Of a stretch of DNA of 64,000 bases, positions 58,232 through 64,000 are shown in pieces. Under the pieces are notes generated by a model, which saw only the letters and a list, made by a program, of their open reading frames with translations, ran no database searches and had not been told where the DNA came from. Each line of letters starts with the position of its first letter. Positions within the stretch are counted from its first letter, which is position 1. The position numbers and the translations under genes are program-made. Origin of the DNA: Streptomyces vilmorinianum (GTDB lineage: Bacteria > Actinomycetota > Actinomycetes > Streptomycetales > Streptomycetaceae); assembly GCF_005517195.1 (NCBI RefSeq), contig NZ_CP040244.1:62001-126000 (forward strand), read 5' to 3'.

Positions 58232-58993
58232 TCACGCCGGGGCCATGGAGAAGTAGCGGGTGAAGGGCTCCGGGTCCGTGCCCAGCATCTCGCCGAAGGG
58301 GGCGTCGAGCTGGTGGATCAGGAGCACGGTGAAGGCGATGAAGCCGGCGAGGCCCATCACCATCACCACATGGGTGGCGCTCCGCTTGATGCCGAAGAGG
58401 AACATGAAGGCCAGCGTCAGCACGCCGCCGATGACCAAGCCCGCCCACAGGACGGGTGAGAGCCGTTCCTGGGAGGCCGCTTCCCGGAGGCGCCGGGCGT
58501 CGTCCACGTAACCGATCTGGACGAGCACTTCCTGGGCGGCGATCCACTGGGAGCTCGTGGGCCGGTTGCGCGTCTCGCCGGAGGCGCGGAGCCGCTCGAG
58601 GAGTGCCCAGCCCGTGGAGCCGAGGGGCTCGCGGGCGGCCATCCTGGGCCATTCGACATCGACCACATGGGTGGCGTACGAGCGGGCGGCCTCGCGGAGG
58701 GGTGCGCGCTGGGGCGGGGGGAGCGCGCCGGCCAAGAGATACGTCTGGTGCAGGGCGCTCGCTTCGGCCCGGACGTAGTTCTCGGCCTCTTCGCGGTTGT
58801 CCCAGACGGTGACGAGGCAGAGGCCGAGGACGAGGGCGTAGAGGACCGACACCATCATGGCGATGTACTCGGCGACGTCCTCGCGCGGCTCGGCGTCCTC
58901 ACCGACCGGGAAGAACCTGGTCTTGGCGACGACGATGAGAGCGGCGGCCAGGGCGACACCCATCACGACGACGGAGATCTCGAGCAGGGCCAT
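58232..58993 (-). CDS. DUF4239 membrane protein
   Basis: A 253-residue membrane protein of uncharacterised family DUF4239, related to bestrophin-like channels. There are two N-terminal membrane segments (about 4-22 and 42-62), a middle outer domain with LHQTYLLAGALPPPQR and two C-terminal segments (about 184-202 and 208-228). The order matches the family. It may be co-transcribed with the LURP-one-like gene. Confidence 0.87.
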   Translation of the reverse strand: MALLEISVVVMGVALAAALIVVAKTRFFPVGEDAEPREDVAEYIAMMVSVLYALVLGLCLVTVWDNREEAENYVRAEASALHQTYLLAGALPPPQRAPLREAARSYATHVVDVEWPRMAAREPLGSTGWALLERLRASGETRNRPTSSQWIAAQEVLVQIGYVDDARRLREAASQERLSPVLWAGLVIGGVLTLAFMFLFGIKRSATHVVMVMGLAGFIAFTVLLIHQLDAPFGEMLGTDPEPFTRYFSMAPA

Positions 58994-59011
58994 GGTGTTT
59001 CCCGTCGTCGG

Positions 59012-60229
59012 TCAGCGGGGTCGGGATCCGAGCAGGGCGGCGGCGATCGCGGCGGGGATCAGGATCAGCAGGAGCGCCAGGACGATCCCGAGCTCGGGGA
59101 GTTCGCGGGAGCGGCGGCGCAGGCGGGGGAGGAGTCCGTCGTCGTCGGTCGTGGTCGTGGTGGTGGTGGGGGGTGGTACGGCGAGGTCGGCGGTGGCCGG
59201 AGGCGGCGGTGGCGGTGGTGGCGGCGGTGGTGGCGGTGGTGGTGGCGCTACGGGTGGGGGTACGGCGGCGGCCCCCGCGCCGGGCTCCCCACCCGGCCCT
59301 GTTCCGGCTCCCGGGCCCGCTCCGACTGCCGGCCCCGGTGCTCCGGCGGCCCCGCCGCCCGGCGGTCCGACAGGGGGCCCGACGGGCATGACGTACGTCC
59401 CCGGAGCACCACCCGCCGGCCGACGCGCCTTGGGTACGGCCTCCGGCACCTCCGCCGGTGCCCGCAGGGTGAACGCGGCCGAGGTGCGCGCCGTCAGAAG
59501 CGGCGGTCCCACCGGGTTCCCCCGCGCGCCCAGGGTGGTGAGGCGGTCGCTGCCGGCAACGCTCCCCGCACTGCGGTGACCGCCCGGCGGCCGCCGGACG
59601 CTCGCCGTGCACCGGGCCGAGGCGCCCGGGGCGAGTACGGGCACGGTGCCGGGCCGCCCCGCGCAGTCGATGCCGGCCTCCGCCAGGCCGAGGGCGCCGT
59701 CCCCGACCCTGATCGCGTGGACCGGCCGGTTTCCCCGATTGGCGATCACGTACTGGACGACCACGGTCCCCGGCGTCCGGGTCCCTGCGGTCGCGGTCAG
59801 CTCCAGCGCGCCGCCCACCCCCGTGTACCCGGAGCGGGCGGTCGCCGTGAGCCGCTTCCGTAGCGAGGGAATGTCCCCCACGGCCGTCGCGGTCCCGCCG
59901 TGGTGGCCCGCCCGCGCCGGGAAACGGGCGGTGCACTCCATGGAGGCGAGCGCGGCCAGCACCTCGGCCGGACAGCGCACGCTCACCCCCGGATCGCTCA
60001 CCCGGACCCCGTACAGATGCGCCTCCCCGCTGTTCACCAGCCGGTACCGCTTCTCGACCGGGTCCCCGACCCGCACGTCGGGCGGCCGGCTTCCGCTGTC
60101 GCCGCGCGTGTTGACGGTGACCGTGAGCCGCAGCGCCCCGTCCCCCGCCCCGCCCGCCCGGGCACCGGACACCGGAAGAACCAGCAGGGCGGCCGCGAGG
60201 AGCGGCAGGCAGGCGTGCCGACGACGCAT
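59012..60229 (-). CDS. Secreted DUF11-like protein with polyproline linker and C-terminal membrane anchor
   Basis: A 405-residue surface protein. A signal peptide (about 1-25, LPLLAAALLVLPVSGARA) is followed by two DUF11-like beta domains of about 90-100 residues each (RVGDPVEKRYRLVNSGEAHLYGV, then TVVVQYVIANRGNRPVHAIRVGD) with conserved Cys. A Pro/Gly/Ala linker contains a run of about 16 prolines and seven threonines. A C-terminal membrane segment (LGIVLALLLILIPAAIAAALLG) ends in basic residues. ATG 60229 is the start. It lies 18 bp upstream of the DUF4239 gene. Its function is unknown. Confidence 0.8.
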   Translation of the reverse strand: MRRRHACLPLLAAALLVLPVSGARAGGAGDGALRLTVTVNTRGDSGSRPPDVRVGDPVEKRYRLVNSGEAHLYGVRVSDPGVSVRCPAEVLAALASMECTARFPARAGHHGGTATAVGDIPSLRKRLTATARSGYTGVGGALELTATAGTRTPGTVVVQYVIANRGNRPVHAIRVGDGALGLAEAGIDCAGRPGTVPVLAPGASARCTASVRRPPGGHRSAGSVAGSDRLTTLGARGNPVGPPLLTARTSAAFTLRAPAEVPEAVPKARRPAGGAPGTYVMPVGPPVGPPGGGAAGAPGPAVGAGPGAGTGPGGEPGAGAAAVPPPVAPPPPPPPPPPPPPPPPATADLAVPPPTTTTTTTDDDGLLPRLRRRSRELPELGIVLALLLILIPAAIAAALLGSRPR

Positions 60230-60392
60230 GACACCTCGCAGTCAACGGAGGACGGAAAATCGGATGATCTCCGCCATGCTTGCCAGTCCACAGGCACATG
60301 CCAAAGGCACAACACGCCCCACTCCGCCGCCTCGGCCCCGGTTTCACCCTCCCGGTCCCGCCGCCCGACTCCCCGTACGGCACCCTTGAACC

Positions 60393-62186
60393 ATGAACGA
60401 CTCCGCGCCTGCCTCACCCCGCGCCCGCGCCCGTGTCCGCGCCCCCGAGCTCATCGGCAAGGGCGGCTGGCTGAACACCGGTGGAGACGAACTGACCCTC
60501 GCCGACCTGCGAGGAAAGATCGTTCTGCTCGATTTCTGGACGTTCTGCTGCATCAACTGCCTGCATGTCCTCGACGAGCTCCGTGACCTGGAGGAGAAGC
60601 ACCGCGACACCCTCGTGATCATCGGTGTCCACTCCCCGAAGTTCGTCCACGAGGCCGAGCACCAGGCCGTCGTCGACGCCGTCGAGCGGTACGAGGTGCA
60701 CCACCCCGTGCTCGACGACCCCGAGCTCTCGACGTGGAAGCAGTACGCGGTCCGGGCCTGGCCGACGCTCGTCGTCGTGGATCCCGAGGGGTACGTCGTC
60801 GCGCAGCACGCGGGCGAGGGGCACGCCAACGCCATCCGGACGCTCGTCGAGGAGCTGGAGGCCGAGCACGGGGCCAAGGGGACGCTGCGGCGCGGCGACG
60901 GGCCGTACGTGCCGCCGGAGCCGGTCGCGACCGATCTGCGGTTCCCCGGAAAGGCCGTCCTGCTCGACAGCGGGAACTTCCTGGTCTCCGACACCACCCG
61001 CCACGAGCTCGTCGAGCTCGCGGCGGACGGGGAGAGCGTGGTGCGGCGGATCGGGGACGGCGCGTTCCGCGAGCCGCAGGGGCTCGCGGTGCTGCCCGAC
61101 GGCAGGGTCGTCGTCGCCGACACCGTCCACCACGCGCTGCGTACCTTCGACCCGGCCACCGGCGGGGTCGAGCTGCTCGCCGGTACCGGGAAGCAGTGGT
61201 GGCAGGGGTCGCCGACGTCCGGGCCCGCCCGTGAGGTGGACCTCTCCTCGCCGTGGGACGTGGCCTGGTGGCAGGGCAAGGTGTGGATCGCGATGGCCGG
61301 TGTCCACCAGCTGTGGACGTACGACCCCGCGACGGACACGGTCGAGGTCGCGGCCGGTACGACCAACGAAGGGCTGGTCGACGGGCCGGCCGCCGAGGCC
61401 TGGTTCGCGCAGCCGTCCGGGCTCGCCGCCACCGGGGACCGGCTGTGGATCGCCGACTCCGAGACGAGCGCGGTCCGCTGGATCGACACCGAGGGCGTCG
61501 TCCACACCGCCGTCGGCACCGGGCTCTTCGACTTCGGCCACCGCGACGGCGCCGCCGCCCAGGCGCTGCTCCAGCACCCGCTCGGCGTCACGGCCCTCCC
61601 CGATGGGTCGATCGCCATCTCCGACACGTACAACCACGCCCTGCGCCGCTTCGATCCGGCGAGCGGCGAGGTGACGACGCTCGCCACCGATCTGCGCGAG
61701 CCGAGCGACGCGGTGCTCGTCGGTGACGAGATCGTCGTCGTCGAGTCGGCCCGGCACCGGCTGACCCGGCTGCGGCTGCCCGAGGAAGCCGTCCAGGTCG
61801 AGGCGGTCGCCCACCGCACGCAGCGCGAGGCCACCGAGGTCGCCCCCGGCCGGCTGCGGCTCGACGTCGTCTTCCAGGCGCCGACGGGGCAGAAGCTGGA
61901 CGAGCGGTACGGGCCCTCGACGCGGCTCCTCGTCTCCTCGACCCCGCCGGAGCTGCTGCTCGGCGGCGAGGGCACGGGCACGGATCTCTTCCGGGAGCTC
62001 GACCTCAACCCGGCGATCACCGAGGGCGTGCTGCACGTCTCGGCGATGGCGGCGTCCTGCGACGACGACCCGGCCAACGAGTACCCGGCCTGCCATGTGC
62101 ACCAGCAGGACTGGGGTGTTCCGGTGAAGGTGGCGGAACAGGGTGTCCAGCGCCTGCCGTTGATCCTCGCGGGGATGGACGCGTAG
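60393..62186 (+). CDS. Thioredoxin-like/NHL-repeat protein (NHLRC2-like)
   Basis: A 597-residue cytoplasmic protein. The N-terminal thioredoxin-like domain (about 20-170) has FWTFCCINCLHVLDEL, in which the CINC pair gives the redox motif. It is followed by a six-bladed NHL beta-propeller (about 185-460, repeats such as PQGLAVLPDGRVVVADTVHHALRTFD and HPLGVTALPDGSIAISDTYNHALRRFD) and a beta C-terminal domain. It resembles animal NHLRC2. Activity is not known, but redox signalling is likely. The start ATG 60393 has weak ribosome-binding bases. Confidence 0.9.
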   Translation: MNDSAPASPRARARVRAPELIGKGGWLNTGGDELTLADLRGKIVLLDFWTFCCINCLHVLDELRDLEEKHRDTLVIIGVHSPKFVHEAEHQAVVDAVERYEVHHPVLDDPELSTWKQYAVRAWPTLVVVDPEGYVVAQHAGEGHANAIRTLVEELEAEHGAKGTLRRGDGPYVPPEPVATDLRFPGKAVLLDSGNFLVSDTTRHELVELAADGESVVRRIGDGAFREPQGLAVLPDGRVVVADTVHHALRTFDPATGGVELLAGTGKQWWQGSPTSGPAREVDLSSPWDVAWWQGKVWIAMAGVHQLWTYDPATDTVEVAAGTTNEGLVDGPAAEAWFAQPSGLAATGDRLWIADSETSAVRWIDTEGVVHTAVGTGLFDFGHRDGAAAQALLQHPLGVTALPDGSIAISDTYNHALRRFDPASGEVTTLATDLREPSDAVLVGDEIVVVESARHRLTRLRLPEEAVQVEAVAHRTQREATEVAPGRLRLDVVFQAPTGQKLDERYGPSTRLLVSSTPPELLLGGEGTGTDLFRELDLNPAITEGVLHVSAMAASCDDDPANEYPACHVHQQDWGVPVKVAEQGVQRLPLILAGMDA

Positions 62187-62199
62187 GGCTTTCCCGGCC

Positions 62200-62523
62200 C
62201 TAACGCACGATCCCCTGGTTCCTGGACGGGCGGCCCGCCGCCCCGTCCAGGCAACCGTCCACCCACGCCCGCGGGTTGTGGACGGCACGCTCGCCGCCCA
62301 TGCCCGTGCGCTCCATCTCCGCGCACTCCCCGTCGCGCAGCGCCCGGAGCTTGCTGATCCGGACGGCCTGCAGATAGCCGCCCTCGTAGGCGATGTCCGT
62401 GCCCCAGGGCGGGCGTTCGTCGTACCGCGCGATCACGAGACCACCCGCCGCCGTGGCCAGGAGCACGGCGGCGGTCAGGCACACGATGAACTTCCCTCGG
62501 GACGGGCCCTCTTGACGCTCCAT
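62200..62523 (-). CDS. Small membrane-anchored hypothetical protein
   Basis: A 107-residue protein with one N-terminal membrane segment (about 12-32, FIVCLTAAVLLATAAGGLVIA) and a short domain outside the membrane with two Cys (GECAEM and VDGCLDG), possibly a disulfide. I do not recognise a family. It is convergent with the NHL gene, with only 13 bp between the two stops. It is on the same strand as, and downstream of, the aminopeptidase gene, with a 10-bp repeat array in between. Confidence 0.65.
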   Translation of the reverse strand: MERQEGPSRGKFIVCLTAAVLLATAAGGLVIARYDERPPWGTDIAYEGGYLQAVRISKLRALRDGECAEMERTGMGGERAVHNPRAWVDGCLDGAAGRPSRNQGIVR

Positions 62524-62560
62524 GAGAGAGACCGTGTCAGGAGGGGCCTTTCCCGGATGT

Positions 62561-62635
62561 TTCGCCGGGCCTCGTCGGACCTCGCCGGGCCTCGTCGGAC
62601 CTCGCCGGGTTTCGCCGGGCCTTTGTCAGGCCTTG
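62561..62635. repeat. 10-bp tandem array CTCGCCGGGC/CTCGTCGGAC
   Basis: Seven to eight tandem 10-bp units alternating between CTCGTCGGAC and CTCGCCGGGC, with TTCGCCGGGC and CTTTGTCAGG as end variants. It sits between the aminopeptidase stop and the upstream region of the small membrane protein. Confidence 0.9.
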
Positions 62636-63940
62636 TCAGCCTTCCAGGAAGGCGACCAGCGCGTTGGCGAGGTGGTACGGGTCGTCCGCGCCGCACAGCT
62701 CACGGGCGCTGTGCATCGACAGGCACGCGACGCCGATGTCGACGGTGCTGATGCCGTGCCGGGCGGCGGTGATCGGGCCGATCGTCGTGCCGCACGGCAT
62801 GTCGTTGTTGGAGACGAAGGACTGCCACGGCACGCCGGCCTTCTCGCAGGCCGCGGCGAACACGGCCCTGCCGGTGCCGTCGGTCGCGTACCGCTGGTTC
62901 ACGTTGACCTTGAGGATCGGTCCGCCGTTGGGGCGCGGGTGGTGCGTCGGGTCGTGGCGCTCCGCGTAGTTGGGGTGGACGGCGTGGCCGACGTCGGAGG
63001 AGAGGCAGACCGAGCCGGCGAAGGCGCGGGCACGGTCCTCGTAGGCGCCGCCGCGGGCGTAGACGGAGCGCTCCAGGACGTTGCCGAGGAGCGGGCCCTG
63101 GGCGCCGGTGTCGGACTCGGAGCCGTTCTCCTCGTGGTCGAAGGCGGCGAGGACCGGGATGTACGCGAGGTCCGGCTGCGCCGACACGGCGGTCAGGGCG
63201 GCCACGCCCGCGTGCACCGAGATCAGGTTGTCCATGCGGGGGCCCGCGAGCAGTTCGCGGTCGCGGCCGAGGTAGGAGGGGGCCTCGATGGCGTGGACCA
63301 TGAGGTCCCAGCCGGCCACGTCCTCGGCGTCCACGCCGGCCTCCTGGGCCACGAAGGAGATCAGGTCGCCCTCGTGGACCTCGCCCAGCCCCCAGATGGG
63401 CTGCATGTGGCGCTGCCGGTCGAGCTTGAGGCCGTCGTTGACCTGGCGGTCGAGGTGGATGGCGAGCTGGGGGACGCGCAGCACGGCGCGGTCGACGTTC
63501 ACCAGCTTCGTCGAGCCGTCCCGCAGGGTGAGGCGGCCGGCGAGTCCGAGGTCGCGGTCGAGCCAGGTGTTGAGCAGCGTGCCGCCGTACGTCTCCACGG
63601 CCACCTGGCGCCAGCCCTGGGCGCCCATGTCGGGCTGCGGCTTGACGCGCAGGTTGGGGGAGTCGGTGTGGGCGCCAACGATCCGGTACGGGGTGTGGGC
63701 GGCGGCGCCCTCGGGTACGTACCAGGCGATGATCGCGCCGCCGCGGATCACGTACTTCCCGCCGGCCGAGGCGTCCCAGGACGCGGTCTCCTCGACCTGC
63801 CGGAATCCGGCCTTCTCCAGGCGCTCGGCCGCGTTCGCCACCACGTGGTACGGCGACGGCGAGACCGCCAGGAAGGTCATGAGGTCGTCGGTGTGGCCAC
63901 GGTCGAACGCCTGCGAGGGGCGGGAGGGTGCGCTACTCAT
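62636..63940 (-). CDS. M18 family aminopeptidase
   Basis: A 434-residue zinc aminopeptidase of family M18 (aspartyl-aminopeptidase type). Metal ligands are in GAHTDSPNLRVKP, the FDHEENGSESDTGAQG block (paired Glu/Asp) and the C-terminal IGVACLSMHSARELC. It should remove acidic residues from peptides in the cytoplasm. ATG 63940 begins MSSAPSRPSQAFDRGH. Length and motif order match the family. The last 60 bp of the window hold no recognisable gene. Confidence 0.94.
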   Translation of the reverse strand: MSSAPSRPSQAFDRGHTDDLMTFLAVSPSPYHVVANAAERLEKAGFRQVEETASWDASAGGKYVIRGGAIIAWYVPEGAAAHTPYRIVGAHTDSPNLRVKPQPDMGAQGWRQVAVETYGGTLLNTWLDRDLGLAGRLTLRDGSTKLVNVDRAVLRVPQLAIHLDRQVNDGLKLDRQRHMQPIWGLGEVHEGDLISFVAQEAGVDAEDVAGWDLMVHAIEAPSYLGRDRELLAGPRMDNLISVHAGVAALTAVSAQPDLAYIPVLAAFDHEENGSESDTGAQGPLLGNVLERSVYARGGAYEDRARAFAGSVCLSSDVGHAVHPNYAERHDPTHHPRPNGGPILKVNVNQRYATDGTGRAVFAAACEKAGVPWQSFVSNNDMPCGTTIGPITAARHGISTVDIGVACLSMHSARELCGADDPYHLANALVAFLEG

Positions 63941-64000
63941 GCGTTCACCATACGCACGGTCCGAAAGGCGATGACGGGGCCCCGGAAAACGGAACGGGCC

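Noticed and set aside
63941-64000. Start of another gene at the right edge
   Set aside because: The 60 bp left show no start codon with a ribosome site or recognisable peptide.

Overview
The window looks like a stretch of a Streptomyces chromosome. It is strongly GC-rich, with G or C at most third codon positions and frequent GTG starts. Many gene pairs overlap by ATGA or GTGA. The gene order (class E sortases, then a pknB-pbpA-rodA-pstP-fhaB-fhaA block, tRNA-Leu, a phenylacetate cluster, two branched-chain keto-acid dehydrogenase cassettes, and the bacterial proteasome activator) is the one I remember from the conserved core arm near oriC in Streptomyces (the SCO3800-SCO3850 region of S. coelicolor). 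Two perfect parS sites and several DnaA-box sequences in intergenic DNA also fit a position close to oriC. I see no prophage, insertion sequence, CRISPR array or integrase.

Layout. Positions 2-1727 hold two class E sortases, the first cut by the left edge. Positions 1806-9916 hold a minus-strand envelope and signalling operon read fhaA, fhaB, pstP, rodA-like, pbpA, pknB. A tRNA-Leu(CAG) lies at 10332-10418, followed by a two-component system whose kinase carries an unusual C-terminal membrane segment and outer domain (10579-13074), a DUF2252 protein, a J-domain protein and a rhodanese. Positions 16120-20981 hold an acyl-CoA dehydrogenase and the paaABCDE phenylacetyl-CoA epoxidase operon. Positions 21093-23841 hold a DUF5819-HTTM pair, which resembles SdpA-SdpB, coupled to a TrmH-type RNA methylase. 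Positions 23889-27899 hold paaN facing paaH and a TetR regulator. Positions 27906-32187 hold an Lrp-type regulator facing the first bkd cassette. Three copies of one TetR-type palindrome lie in front of paaA, between paaN and paaH, and in front of bkdA1. The simplest reading is that the local TetR protein ties aromatic and branched-chain acyl-CoA catabolism together.

After a 640-bp gene-free repeat region come a MobA-like/DUF6457 fusion, moeA, a TrkA-type potassium channel and a quinone oxidoreductase (32826-37084). Then follow the proteasome activator Bpa, a MacB/FtsX-type ABC exporter with a PadR regulator, a Ser/Pro-rich surface protein and two divergent Ser/Thr kinases (37319-46880). Next are a phosphotransferase, a flavin-binding protein, a NarL-type response regulator and the second bkd cassette (46893-53145). 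A short decayed segment with the second parS follows (53160-53641), then GntR-MFS, a mycothiol-dependent enzyme, a nitrilase-like hydrolase, LURP-one-like and DUF4239 proteins, a secreted proline-rich protein, a thioredoxin-NHL protein and an M18 aminopeptidase at the right edge.

The most unusual features are: parS sites whose palindrome supplies the stop codon of the gene ending there; DnaA boxes next to metabolic promoters; the shared paa/bkd operator; a KstR-like palindrome in front of an acyl-CoA dehydrogenase; the SdpAB-like pair with no toxin gene beside it; and several non-coding tandem arrays of 9, 10, 11, 12, 26 and about 132 bp between genes. All assignments come from reading the sequence and from remembered family motifs. 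No database search was run.
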